Shown piece after piece: positions 8,354-17,393 of a stretch of DNA of 45,705 nucleotides. Both the position numbers and the translations under genes were made by a program. This DNA comes from an uncultured Desulfobulbaceae bacterium (lineage in GTDB: Bacteria > Desulfobacterota > Desulfobulbia > Desulfobulbales > BM004). Within the stretch, counting starts at the first letter, position 1, and each line of letters begins with the position of its first letter. Location: contig CALZHP010000012.1 of assembly GCA_945787325.1 (NCBI GenBank), positions 1 through 45,705 of the forward strand, read 5' to 3'. A model generated the notes under the pieces. The model saw nothing but the letters and a program-made list of their open reading frames with translations, did no database searches and was not told where the DNA came from.

Positions 8354-8836
8354 ATGGATAATTATGGTACCAGCCGGGAAGAACTTGAAATTATAAAACA
8401 GAAAATCAGGAAACTCTCCGAGTTTAATCTGACTTCGGTGCGGGATATCATATTGCACTTTCAGGCCCTGAAAAGTGCAAGAGCTTCAAGAGTTATGATG
8501 GATGCTCCTGGGCTATACTACCCTCAATTGCCTCTCTATGTTATTTCCAAATCAGGAATGGCACGCGGTCATTCCTCTTTAAGTAAATCAATTCAGCCAT
8601 TGTTACCGGAATCTGAACGGAAAGTATATGGGTTTGTATTATATCCGGAAAGCTATGTGCGAACATGCCTGGACAGGATTTTGAGAAAAACCGTCAAAGT
8701 AGTTTCACCTGAAATGAGAATAGGATTTGAAAACAGCTTTAACAAGAAACATCACAACAGAGATTTAAATGATTCAGATGTTTTAAAAGACCTAATCATG
8801 CTGCTTCAGCATGATCTTGAATATATTCCAAAATAG
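8354..8836 (+). CDS. Hypothetical protein upstream of a receiver-domain gene
   Basis: This 160-residue cytosolic protein has no signal peptide or membrane segment. The N-terminal half is helical (SREELEIIKQKIRKLSEF); the middle has LPLYVISKSGMARGHSSLSK and the conserved-looking ERKVYGFVLYPESYVRTCLDRIL. I do not recognise a family. It has AAAGG ahead of the ATG and ends 20 bases before the receiver gene at 8857, so the two are probably cotranscribed and may work together in a signalling pathway; that is inference from spacing alone. Confidence 0.6.
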   Translation: MDNYGTSREELEIIKQKIRKLSEFNLTSVRDIILHFQALKSARASRVMMDAPGLYYPQLPLYVISKSGMARGHSSLSKSIQPLLPESERKVYGFVLYPESYVRTCLDRILRKTVKVVSPEMRIGFENSFNKKHHNRDLNDSDVLKDLIMLLQHDLEYIPK

Positions 8837-8856
8837 ATAAAACAACATATTTACAC

Positions 8857-9387
8857 ATGATTTCCTTATTGAAAAAAGTAAAAGTCCATATTGTGGACAT
8901 TCTGGATTCTCTCTGGTCAAAATCTCTGGACCATAAACTCACTCACCATAAAGGCAAACCTCTTTCAGGGGATAAGAAGCTGCGCTACAGAAATATACTC
9001 ATAGTTGAGGATGTACCTAAATATTCTGAAATCCTTTCCATGGCGATACAAGAACATTATACAGATGGAGATGTATTTATACACCAGGCCTTTAATTACA
9101 CATCCGCCTCAATTCTTTTCTCTGTTGAACACATAGACCTGGTTGTTATGGATTTTGATCTTCAGGACGATGCGGGTGATGGAGCTCTGCTTACCAGAAG
9201 AATAGTCGCTGAAAAGCCTTTTGTGCCAGTACTTGCAAATAGTTATAATGAATCATTCAATAGAAAATTGTTGGATGTTGGTGCTGCAGCTGTAATATGT
9301 AAAGATTCCTCTCTACTGAAAAATTGGCTGCTGCAAAACGATAGTGAATGGAAAAAACAGCCAGGTCCTTCAGATCACCCAAACTGA
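8857..9387 (+). CDS. Divergent receiver-domain protein
   Basis: The product has 176 residues: a ~45-residue N-terminal extension rich in Lys and His, then a receiver domain at about 46-155. The acidic pair is E51-D52, the likely phosphoacceptor is D99 (VVMDFDL) and the conserved Lys is K149 (VICKD). The position normally Thr/Ser reads LANSY, so the switch residue is unusual. There is no output domain. Being right behind the unknown gene at 8354 suggests they form a pair. It converges on the DUF1648 gene. Receiver identity is firm; phosphorylation competence is probable but not certain. Confidence 0.75.
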   Translation: MISLLKKVKVHIVDILDSLWSKSLDHKLTHHKGKPLSGDKKLRYRNILIVEDVPKYSEILSMAIQEHYTDGDVFIHQAFNYTSASILFSVEHIDLVVMDFDLQDDAGDGALLTRRIVAEKPFVPVLANSYNESFNRKLLDVGAAAVICKDSSLLKNWLLQNDSEWKKQPGPSDHPN

Positions 9388-9433
9388 ATTCATAAAGTAT
9401 TGTTCAAGTTGCTATCAGTTCTCTGATTATTTT

Positions 9434-9946
9434 TTACGTGTCAGTTTTTTTTGAAAATCTGACAATTAATCGAAATGTCCAGAAAAGGGAGTACACAAGA
9501 TATACAATTAGGGTCCCAATAAAGTTTTGTGATAACCTCGGTTTCTGCAGTAAATTTGCCTCGAAAACCAGCTGAAATGTATACATTAGGAAAGACATTG
9601 ATATAATTCCAAACCAGAGTATCTGGTTTTTTATGTAGTTAATAGTTTCCTGCCGTCGAACAGACGCAAGCCAATAGTCTCTATTTGGCACGTTGACGAG
9701 TGAGGTGGGGATAGAATTTAAACAGGCAGGAATACCTATAAAAACTAAAGATAAAACAAAGACAATTACAATGTAGATGATAAAAAGAGTGTTTTTTAAT
9801 GACCAGCCATCAGAATATCCCGAAAAATTAAAATGGGAAGCAACAAGATTTGGGAGTCTGGGATAGAAAAAAACACACTGAAAAGCAGCAATGAACAACA
9901 GAAAGAATAATAGACTGTACTGAATCTTGAAATCATGTTCGGACAT
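9434..9946 (-). CDS. DUF1648-domain membrane protein
   Basis: The 170-residue integral membrane protein has about four hydrophobic segments (roughly 10-28, 50-75, 108-128 and 142-162). After the first comes FYPRLPNLVASHFNFSGYSDGW (28-49), the signature of the DUF1648 domain (YPxLPxxxxxHFNxxGxxDG). Members include SdpI-like immunity proteins, but this one lacks the longer SdpI core and no toxin gene is adjacent, so an immunity role is not supported. The promoter lies in the 50 bases before it; no strong ribosome binding site is seen. Confidence 0.7.
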   Translation of the reverse strand: MSEHDFKIQYSLLFFLLFIAAFQCVFFYPRLPNLVASHFNFSGYSDGWSLKNTLFIIYIVIVFVLSLVFIGIPACLNSIPTSLVNVPNRDYWLASVRRQETINYIKNQILWFGIISMSFLMYTFQLVFEANLLQKPRLSQNFIGTLIVYLVYSLFWTFRLIVRFSKKTDT

Positions 9947-9994
9947 AGCATTACAACTACCATAAGCGTTTTGATTGGCAGATCAAAATGTTAG

Positions 9995-12133
9995 TCAAAT
10001 TTGAAGTATTTTCCAGCAATTATGCACGGCTTTTTTCCGCAAAAAATCTTTGGGAATTGTTTGCGGTGTTATATCCTCTACCGAAAGTCCATTAAGCTGG
10101 CTTAAATTCATCTTAAACTTCTTTTTGTTATTTGAAAAGATTATCACACCCCCTGGTGAGATAATTTCAGCCGCTTTCTTTAATATATCTGTATGGTCAC
10201 GTTGCACGTCAAAGGACCTTTTCATGGATTTAGAATTTGAAAATGATGGCGGATCGATGAATATTAAATCATATTTGCCTTTTTCATTATCAAGCCAAGA
10301 TAAACAGTCCATCTTTACGACTTTATGCTTTGAAGAATCAATATTATTTATTGATAAATTTAGCTTTGCCCAGTTTGTATATCTGGAAGAAAGATCAACT
10401 GTAACACTTGAAGTTGCTCCTCCTTTAGCGGCATAAACAGTTGCGGATCCAGTGTATCCAAAAAGATTCAGAAATCTTTTTCCGTAAGACATTTCTCCAA
10501 GCATTTGGCGCGTCAGTCTGTGATCCAGAAAAAGACCTGTATCAATATAATCGGTAAAATTGACAAGAAAAACGTAGTCATTCTCTCTTACTTCTAACAT
10601 CTTGCCAGTATTTGCCAACTTACCGTATTGAGATTTTCCGTTTTGCCTACGTTTCATTTTGAGAAAAATATGGTCTACAGGTATTTCAAGAACTTCTGAC
10701 AGAGCGACCTGCAATTCAGTCATTCTGGCGATGGCTTTATCTTTGTTAATTGAACTTGGTGGTTCATATTCCTGAATGTGTGCAAATTTCTCATAGACAT
10801 CCACCGCAGCTGCATATTCTGGTATATCAGCATCATATAACCTATAGCAGAATATTTTGTTTTGTTTCAGCCATGGGCGCAGTTTTTTCTGGTTCTTCCT
10901 CAGACGGTTGCCTATCATTTCGTGGCTACGGGCAGATTTATTCGTTTGCAGGCGGTAAAGCCGCTGCTCTGTAATATCAAACAAAAGTAGTCTGCATTGA
11001 AGCTTGCCGTTGAATAAAGTTCGAGTAGAATCAGGATGCATGTTCAAACATGAAGCAAGCTCAGCTTCGGATGTAAATACAGATGAACGCCAACCGTGAT
11101 ATTGTTTACGTATAGTGCTACCGAGGTTCATGTAAAGTCCTCGCAGGCCGGCAATATTACCTATCCGCTCACCATAAGGAGGATTGACAATTAATAGACC
11201 CGGTTTAACTTTGCTGTCTAAACCAATTTCGTTCTGCTGATGTAAATTCTTTTTTTCAAAATGAATAAATTTTGAAAGCCCTGCTTTTTCAGCGTTAGTC
11301 CACGCAGCATTTATTGATGCAGCTGAGGCGTCATAACCTGAAATATGAGGAATGCTCTGAAGGCCTTCACTTTTTCTAAAATTTGCTTCATCAATCAACC
11401 TTTGCCAAAGCCTGTTATCGTGATTTTTCCAGCCCAGAAATCCAAAGTAAGATCGCAAAAGCCCTGGTGCAATATCAGCCGCCATCATAGCAGCTTCTAT
11501 CGGTAATGTTCCGGAACCGCACATAGGATCAATAAGGGATCCATGTTCAGAGGCTATTTCATACCAACCTGAATATACGAGGATAGCAGCCGCAAGGTTT
11601 TCCTTTAGGGGCGCCTCAGTTGTCAGTTGACGGTAGCCTCGACGGTGCAGGCTTTCACCGGATAAATCAAGACTTACTGTTGCATTATCATGGTACAGGT
11701 GGAGATTTATCCTGATATTTGGTTCAGAGAGTAGAATATTTGGCCGGGTGCCAAAGCGATCTCGAAATTGATCTACGATTGCATCTTTCGTTCTTAAAGC
11801 CGCAAAGTGTGAATGGTTGATTTGAGATTTTGCAATATTACAATCCACGGCAATTGTGGAGTTAACTGAAAAATAAGTGTTCCAGTCAATTGCCATAACA
11901 CCATTGTATAATTCATCATTGGTTGCCGCTTTAAAAACTGACAAGGGCATAAGAATGCGGCTGGCCAACCTGGACCATAAGCAAGCACGGTAGGCAACCT
12001 CTAAAGTTCCATTAAAGGAGACTCCGGCTGTATATTCTTTTAAATCCTCAGCTCCAAGACCACTCAACTCATTGGCAAGGAGATTTTCCAATCTTCTTGG
12101 AACTGTAGCAAAAAAAGATTTGGTTTCATGCAT
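9995..12133 (-). CDS. rlmL: Bifunctional 23S rRNA methyltransferase RlmKL
   Basis: The 712-residue protein is the fused form known from E. coli (about 702 residues), which makes m2G2445 and m7G2069 in 23S rRNA. A THUMP domain spans about 45-155. The first SAM-dependent domain has IDPMCGSGTLPIEAA (201-215) and the N6/N2-type catalytic NPPYGERIG (317-325). The second domain has NLFGYTGSATVYAAKGGA, FIDPPSFSNSKSMKRSFDVQ and HNCWKI at the C-terminus, as in RlmK. No frameshift is seen. It is a housekeeping gene acting on the assembling large subunit; it stands alone on the minus strand. Confidence 0.92.
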   Translation of the reverse strand: MHETKSFFATVPRRLENLLANELSGLGAEDLKEYTAGVSFNGTLEVAYRACLWSRLASRILMPLSVFKAATNDELYNGVMAIDWNTYFSVNSTIAVDCNIAKSQINHSHFAALRTKDAIVDQFRDRFGTRPNILLSEPNIRINLHLYHDNATVSLDLSGESLHRRGYRQLTTEAPLKENLAAAILVYSGWYEIASEHGSLIDPMCGSGTLPIEAAMMAADIAPGLLRSYFGFLGWKNHDNRLWQRLIDEANFRKSEGLQSIPHISGYDASAASINAAWTNAEKAGLSKFIHFEKKNLHQQNEIGLDSKVKPGLLIVNPPYGERIGNIAGLRGLYMNLGSTIRKQYHGWRSSVFTSEAELASCLNMHPDSTRTLFNGKLQCRLLLFDITEQRLYRLQTNKSARSHEMIGNRLRKNQKKLRPWLKQNKIFCYRLYDADIPEYAAAVDVYEKFAHIQEYEPPSSINKDKAIARMTELQVALSEVLEIPVDHIFLKMKRRQNGKSQYGKLANTGKMLEVRENDYVFLVNFTDYIDTGLFLDHRLTRQMLGEMSYGKRFLNLFGYTGSATVYAAKGGATSSVTVDLSSRYTNWAKLNLSINNIDSSKHKVVKMDCLSWLDNEKGKYDLIFIDPPSFSNSKSMKRSFDVQRDHTDILKKAAEIISPGGVIIFSNNKKKFKMNLSQLNGLSVEDITPQTIPKDFLRKKAVHNCWKILQI

Positions 12134-12298
12134 TGTTGAGTTCAGAGGTGTTAGAATTGTCGAAATAATTAATGAGTTTTTATTAATTTAACACTACTTC
12201 AGGTCAGGGAACGTACACCAACGGATACCTTTTTCAAACAGAAAGTTATAGAGATGTCGGTGAAATTAGCATTCTCACATAAATAAACTGAAAACTAA

Positions 12299-12832
12299 TC
12301 AATTCAAGTATGGTGGATCCAGATTCAAGTCTTTTAAATGTTGTATAAGATCCTTATAATTACGGAGAAAAGGTAATTTGTTATGATATCGGGAAAGTGC
12401 TTCTACGGCTTTTTCTGCCATAGATTTTGCAGCCTTAATGTTGTCATTCTGTAGATGTACATAAGTGCCAGCCGCACGTATAAGACCCTGTAAGGCTTTA
12501 CGATTCTTTCCAGTTGTGGTCATCCAGACATCTTCCACCCTCTCATGAACCTCGAAAAAAAGGCCCTTATTCCAAAGTATCAAAGCTTGTCGAAGTGGAT
12601 CATTGATAGAATTTGTTTTAATTTCTTCAAGACATGACATGTATCGCGAAATTCTATCCTTGATATAACTTACGTATTTTTTCTCAAGACCTTTACTCAA
12701 AAATACATCGGCTTCATCAGTAACCGGATTAATTTTCCCAATATCCAGAGAGTTCATGAATGATTTTGATAAAGTATTGCGTATATCCCTGGCCAAACGG
12801 TCATTAAATGGATCAAACCCTGAATGTATCAT
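12299..12832 (-). CDS. DUF309 family protein
   Basis: A 177-residue cytosolic protein whose C-terminal half carries the DUF309 signature: ALILWNKGLFFEVHERVEDVW (about 86-106), then LQGLIRAAGTYVHLQ (about 115-129) and a helical tail. The acidic/His motif FxxHExxExxW is the family hallmark. Family members are helical proteins of unknown function and are usually about 120-180 residues long. The N-terminal ~80 residues are not part of the recognised domain. No operon partner is evident: neighbours are more than 150 bases away. Confidence 0.75.
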   Translation of the reverse strand: MIHSGFDPFNDRLARDIRNTLSKSFMNSLDIGKINPVTDEADVFLSKGLEKKYVSYIKDRISRYMSCLEEIKTNSINDPLRQALILWNKGLFFEVHERVEDVWMTTTGKNRKALQGLIRAAGTYVHLQNDNIKAAKSMAEKAVEALSRYHNKLPFLRNYKDLIQHLKDLNLDPPYLN

Positions 12833-13066
12833 GCTGCCTTTCCCTTTAAATAAAAAACACGACTGCAGATCAGTTTTCCATAATAAACAATAATGCAGAC
12901 CATGCAGCCGCTCAACGACTATTTATAAGGGTCTTCATTGACAATAAAAGATTGTATTGCCTACTATTGGGATGCGGTAACGTTGAGTGAAGCCCATCTG
13001 CATATTAATATGTTTTGGGCAGGGGAGAAATTTTATAGATGCAGCCTTAATTTGTGCTGGTTTTTG

Positions 13067-13456
13067 TCAGGGTGTCGTTGTCTTAGGTTGCGGAGATATA
13101 AATGATTTTACCTGGCTTAAAAAATGAGGAATATTGTCAGTTTTCTTGATATATCCATCTGCTTTACATTCATATGCCAGGTGACGAAGCTCGCTCTCAT
13201 CTTTGGCGGAAAACAAAACTACCTTGATTTCATATAACATATTTTCACGGACAATTTTTGTAATATCAGTTCCCAAAAGACCAGGCATAGAAACATCAAG
13301 AAGTACACAATGTGGCCTCTTACACATGATTTCCGATGTGGTACCAATTGCCCGGGATCTTGTAATTACTTCATAACCAGCTTCTTCAAGATGGATTCTC
13401 GTTACATCAAGAGTGACTTCACAGTCATCAACGACCATGATTATGGGTTTGTTCAT
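13067..13456 (-). CDS. Single-domain response regulator (CheY-like), paralogue 1
   Basis: A 129-residue stand-alone receiver: acidic residues D10 and D11 (MVVDDCE), phosphoacceptor D54 (LLDVSMPG), switch Ser (VVLFSAK) and Lys in DGYIKK. It has GAGG before the ATG. By eye it is about 70% identical to the neighbouring receiver at 13706-14077, so the pair arose by tandem duplication. The hybrid kinase just upstream (14312-16249) is the obvious partner candidate. The conserved Cys in VVDDCE and the LDVSMPGLxGTD stretch are identical in both copies. No DNA-binding output is present, so it should act through protein contacts. Confidence 0.85.
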   Translation of the reverse strand: MNKPIIMVVDDCEVTLDVTRIHLEEAGYEVITRSRAIGTTSEIMCKRPHCVLLDVSMPGLLGTDITKIVRENMLYEIKVVLFSAKDESELRHLAYECKADGYIKKTDNIPHFLSQVKSFISPQPKTTTP

Positions 13457-13705
13457 TGTGGCCTCACTTTGTTAATGTCTAATAAATAAAGTTATCAACG
13501 AACTTTTGCGACTATATCAACCTGCTTACTTAAAGTTATTTTAAAACTAAATAATAAAATATATCAAGCAATCAAAGATACTTTCACAATAAAGTTTTAT
13601 AGAAAGAGCATTAACAACTTAGCATTGCAGTAAGACTGAAACTGGAAAAAAAAGCAAATATAATCTGTTGTTATGAGTATTTTGCTGAGAGTGACAGGGA
13701 ATATT

Positions 13706-14077
13706 TTACTTTGAAGGTATGTATGACTTTACCTGACTTATAAATCCATTGATATCATCGGATTTTTTTATATATCCATCTGCTCCACATTCAATCACCA
13801 GATGACGAAGTTCGCTTTCTTCCTTGCCAGAGTACAAGACCACTTTAATGTCATTCAAATTGTTTTGTCGGAGTATTTTTGTGATATCTGTTCCCATCAA
13901 TCCCGGCATAGAAACATCAAGCAACACACAATCAGGCCTTTTGTTCATGATTTGTGATGTAGTACCAATTGCATGTGATCTTACGATTACTTCAAAACCA
14001 GCATTTTCGAGGTAACGCTTCGTTGCTTTAAGAGTAATTTCACAGTCATCAACGACCATGATTAAGGGTTTGTTCAT
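13706..14077 (-). CDS. Single-domain response regulator (CheY-like), paralogue 2
   Basis: A 123-residue receiver starting at the ATG behind GGAGG (an in-frame TTG four codons earlier is less likely because it is part of the ribosome binding site). D10/D11, D54, Ser in VVLYSGK and the final KK are present, so phosphorylation is expected. It lies 235 bases downstream of the hybrid kinase gene and 250 upstream of its paralogue, each with its own ribosome binding site; the long A+T-rich gaps suggest separate promoters or processing. It probably relays or competes for phosphoryl groups from the hybrid kinase. Confidence 0.85.
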   Translation of the reverse strand: MNKPLIMVVDDCEITLKATKRYLENAGFEVIVRSHAIGTTSQIMNKRPDCVLLDVSMPGLMGTDITKILRQNNLNDIKVVLYSGKEESELRHLVIECGADGYIKKSDDINGFISQVKSYIPSK

Positions 14078-14311
14078 TATTACCTCCAAACTTTAATTAA
14101 AAATATAACATAATAATAAAGATAAACTTTACGACGTCACCGACATTGATACTCTACATTACTGTACGCTATCACATCAAGTAATCATTTGAATTTGTTA
14201 TATATAGCTACTTATAATGTAAGTTATCTGAGTTTATTTCACAGATTAATCAGATGCAGACAAGTGCTTGGCAAGTTTTTTCATATTATGATAATTAATC
14301 GTATATAATGA

Positions 14312-16249
14312 TTAAGAAGGTTCACTCATACAATTTGCTAATGCTTCTTGAAGAGTTTCAAAATCGTGGGGTTTTGAAATAATCTTATATATACCTAACT
14401 TGGCTGCGCGCTCATGCAGGTCATCTTCTTCCCACCCAGTGATAAGAATAATAGGAATGTCTGGTCGTGCTTTTCGCATTTCTTCGGCTAGAGTAATACC
14501 AGATATATCAGGCATTTTGTGGTCGGTAACGATGACATCAACGCCATCAGGATTTTTTCTGAAAAAATCAATAGCGTTCAAACCTGAAGAGTAACCAAAG
14601 ACTTCAAACCCAAGGCGTTCAAGGCAAATCTTCCAGTTTTCCACGATAGCTTTTTCATCATCTATAAACAGTATTCTGCCGATGGCTATGCTGCTTTCTG
14701 GTTGACATAATGCGGCTTCGTCTTCTGTCTTCTGGATGCCATCCGAAGGAAATAAAATGGTGAAGGTCGTTCCCTGGCCCGGCCTGCTGCTAATATCTAT
14801 GGGCGCTTCATGCGCATTCAATATTCCTTTGGTTATTGCAAGACCAAGGCCTGTGCCGTCGTCTCCTTGTTTAGAAGTATAGTATGGATCAAAGATTTTA
14901 TCCTGGGTGTCCAAATCAATACCCACACCGTTATCTTTAATTGTAAATTTAACATATTTATTTTTTGAAAGAAAAGGCGTCATAGAAATATCTGAATCAC
15001 GTTCAACACAATCCAAAGTTATTTCAAGTATTGGTTCTGGTGTATTACTCATAGCCCAGATTGCGTTGTTTACTAAATTCATTATTACCTGTTGAATCTG
15101 TATACGGTCACCTTTTATCGGCCAGCAATGAGGAGGAATGCTACTTCGTATCTCTACAATAGTATTTGTGCTTTTTGTAAAGAACATTATGGATTCTTCT
15201 ACAACATCATCCAGTTGAACATTTTGAAGCTCCAGCTTGGCTTTCCTATTAAAAGCCATAATTTGTTTTATAAGACCCGACGCTCTTTGAGCTGCAAGAA
15301 AGATGTTATCTAGGACATCAAGTGTTTTATTCTTATTATCAATGCTGTGTTTCGCACGTTGTAAAAGACCATAAATGATATTTAGAATATTGTTAAAATC
15401 ATGAGCTATTCCTGCGGAGAGTACCCCAATCGCTTCCATTTTCTGTGAATCAAGTAGTTCTTTTTCCCTTTGTTTTTTCTCGGTGATATCAACGGCGATA
15501 CCCCTGGCGCCAGTTAAATCTCCCTCTTTGTCGTAAATATTTGTCACACTCAGAGCTATATAGCCGGTATTTCCATTGGCTTGCTTAATCGGTACTTCAA
15601 GGTCTGTTGGAAATTCGCCTTTTTCATTTGCTTGCAGAAGTATCTCTTGATAATAATCTCTGTAATGCGGATGTATGAGATCTATGCCATCAAATCCATA
15701 CAAATCTGTGCCCCTTTCTTTGTTCAAAATCATTGCAAGTGCGTTATTAGCAAAAAGTAATTTACCCTTTTTATCAATTATGAAGAAACCGTCCTTAATC
15801 TCATTAACAAGTGAACTGTATTTCTCTTCTGAATCCCTTAATTCTTTTTCGATCTCTGTTCGTTCAGCAATTTCCTGTATCAATTCAATATTAGCATTTG
15901 CAAGTTCTGCAGTGCGGTCTTTTACACGTAGTTCAAGCTCTTCACGTGATGTGTTTAAAGCTTGTTCGGCCCTTTTCCTTTCTTCAATCTCCTGTGTTAG
16001 TTTTAAATTTGTTATTTCGGCTAATCTTATCTGATTTACAAAATATATGAATATGGTGATAACCAGGAAGGCGACTACAAAAGCATCAATTGAACCGATC
16101 ATCAGCAAATCAATGGATACAGTGTCCCACCAGATAATGCTCAGAATGGAATTCATTATTGCAGTGAAAACTTCGGAAATGATGATTCCAATCCAGAGAA
16201 AGTGCCAGGTGTTGATAGTTTTCATTTTATCAAAAATCATTGCCAGCAT
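14312..16249 (-). CDS. PAS-domain hybrid sensor histidine kinase
   Basis: The 645-residue membrane kinase has two N-terminal hydrophobic segments (about 17-41 and 46-72), a coiled coil (75-140), a PAS domain (about 142-258), and a HisKA-type dimerisation region with AGIAHDFNNILN (phospho-His H283). The ATPase domain follows with the N-box MNLVNNAIWAM (390-400), DNGVGI (439-444) and TGLGLAI (466-472). A C-terminal receiver (about 524-640) has phosphoacceptor D576 in VTDHKMP and K626. The HDFNN box places it in the NtrB/HPK4-like group. Because the receiver is attached, a phosphorelay via the two single-domain receivers downstream is plausible. The start could also be the Met at codon 4. Confidence 0.88.
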   Translation of the reverse strand: MLAMIFDKMKTINTWHFLWIGIIISEVFTAIMNSILSIIWWDTVSIDLLMIGSIDAFVVAFLVITIFIYFVNQIRLAEITNLKLTQEIEERKRAEQALNTSREELELRVKDRTAELANANIELIQEIAERTEIEKELRDSEEKYSSLVNEIKDGFFIIDKKGKLLFANNALAMILNKERGTDLYGFDGIDLIHPHYRDYYQEILLQANEKGEFPTDLEVPIKQANGNTGYIALSVTNIYDKEGDLTGARGIAVDITEKKQREKELLDSQKMEAIGVLSAGIAHDFNNILNIIYGLLQRAKHSIDNKNKTLDVLDNIFLAAQRASGLIKQIMAFNRKAKLELQNVQLDDVVEESIMFFTKSTNTIVEIRSSIPPHCWPIKGDRIQIQQVIMNLVNNAIWAMSNTPEPILEITLDCVERDSDISMTPFLSKNKYVKFTIKDNGVGIDLDTQDKIFDPYYTSKQGDDGTGLGLAITKGILNAHEAPIDISSRPGQGTTFTILFPSDGIQKTEDEAALCQPESSIAIGRILFIDDEKAIVENWKICLERLGFEVFGYSSGLNAIDFFRKNPDGVDVIVTDHKMPDISGITLAEEMRKARPDIPIILITGWEEDDLHERAAKLGIYKIISKPHDFETLQEALANCMSEPS

Positions 16250-16329
16250 ATCAGTGGTTCCTTTTTTTCGACAAAAAATTTTTTTAAAAAAAAGTTCAAA
16301 ACACTATCTTATATGGTTTCATGAATACG

Positions 16330-16629
16330 TTATCGTGGAATATTAAAACCATATTTTTTTAATACATCTAGCCAGTTTTCATCGGCGAGTCCAGCTGAAA
16401 CCAGTGTGTCACGCCAATCGATAGTAGATAATTCTAGGAAACTATAGAATTTTTCAATATCACTGTTCGAAGCAATAATAATTGCAAGGTTGATATTCTC
16501 TGTATTGTTTGATACCAGAGGAAATTTTGTGTTTTCCGGTTCATTTATGAGAGTGTGAGCGAATTCCTTTCCAAATAATTTAAACAAAGCTTCTTGAAGC
16601 TGTTGAGATACCTTTACAAGCTTATCCAT
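16330..16629 (-). CDS. Small hypothetical protein, last gene of the peptidase operon
   Basis: A 99-residue soluble protein whose start overlaps the end of the metalloprotease gene by 16 bases, so it is translationally coupled; GAGAG sits before the ATG. The sequence is mixed alpha/beta (LVKVSQQLQEALFKLFGKEF; NLAIIIASNSDIEKFYSFLE; DWRDTLVSAGLADENWLDVL). I do not recognise a family. Lack of a signal peptide means it would remain in the cytosol, unlike its two exported operon partners, so it could be a regulator or be unrelated in function. Confidence 0.55.
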   Translation of the reverse strand: MDKLVKVSQQLQEALFKLFGKEFAHTLINEPENTKFPLVSNNTENINLAIIIASNSDIEKFYSFLELSTIDWRDTLVSAGLADENWLDVLKKYGFNIPR

Positions 16630-17390
16630 CGAATCTCTCTCGCTGTTTTTTCGCCAATTATAACTTCATAAAGGCTTTTCGGTATATCGGATTCAGTCTT
16701 TGAAAGAGGTATTTTACCGCCCATGATTTCAGCTGAAGACTGTGGGAGAAGAGGAGAGCGTTTGGGATCAGCATATCCATCAGGATATAGAGGCTGGTCT
16801 GTGGTATAATCATATTTATCAGTTGCACCAACAGTATGAAGCAACTCGTGTGTGATAACAACATCATTTGTAGCAGCTGCATTTCTGCCGGCATATACTT
16901 TTGCTACACCGACAAGCCCTTTCTCCAGCCCATATGAATGGTGCAATACTTTGTGTATTTCAGGGTCATAATAAACCAGGAAAAGCTTAATGTTCACCGG
17001 TTCATCAAAAGTATTTATTTTCCAGCTCCAGTACCTGAGCTTTAAACTCCACATCATTATACTGAATATATTTCCGCCGATTGGAGGTTCAGGAGGAAGT
17101 TCTTTTACCTCTGGAGCAAGCTTGAATACAACAGGTTCAGACTGTAGAAGGTTATATCGTTTTGCCTCCTTGGAAATAAACTGTTGTATGTGAAAAAAAT
17201 CAGATTCTTTTAAATTTTGAATATATCTGGAAGTGGTTTCTCTACCATCACCATTAATTGGATAGGCAGCTACCCATAAAGGAAATTTCCAACTGGTTGT
17301 TCGCGATTGAGTCTGCCAGGCTGTTAGACCTACCAGGAGAAGAATGAATGAAAGAAAAAAGACTCGTAAAGATTTAAAGGAAAAAGCCAT
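16614..17390 (-). CDS. Exported zinc metalloprotease-like protein with HExxHxxGxxD motif
   Basis: The 258-residue protein has an N-terminal signal anchor or signal peptide (about 8-27) and a zinc motif HELLHTVGATD at about 182-192. This is a metzincin-like HExxHxxGxxD, where Asp may be the third metal ligand as in snapalysin; a following SAEIMGG (about 221-227) could supply a Met-turn. The ATG lies only 3 bases after the stop of the M23 endopeptidase gene and its end overlaps the next gene, so the three are one operon. A role in remodelling the cell wall or processing an exported protein is inferred. The family name is not certain; the core is shorter and otherwise unlike known metzincins that I can recall. 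Confidence 0.65.
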   Translation of the reverse strand: MAFSFKSLRVFFLSFILLLVGLTAWQTQSRTTSWKFPLWVAAYPINGDGRETTSRYIQNLKESDFFHIQQFISKEAKRYNLLQSEPVVFKLAPEVKELPPEPPIGGNIFSIMMWSLKLRYWSWKINTFDEPVNIKLFLVYYDPEIHKVLHHSYGLEKGLVGVAKVYAGRNAAATNDVVITHELLHTVGATDKYDYTTDQPLYPDGYADPKRSPLLPQSSAEIMGGKIPLSKTESDIPKSLYEVIIGEKTAREIRWISL

Positions 17391-17393
17391 ATG

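Noticed and set aside
9434-9946. SdpI-type toxin immunity protein
   Set aside because: Only the DUF1648 part is visible, and no toxin or export gene adjoins it.
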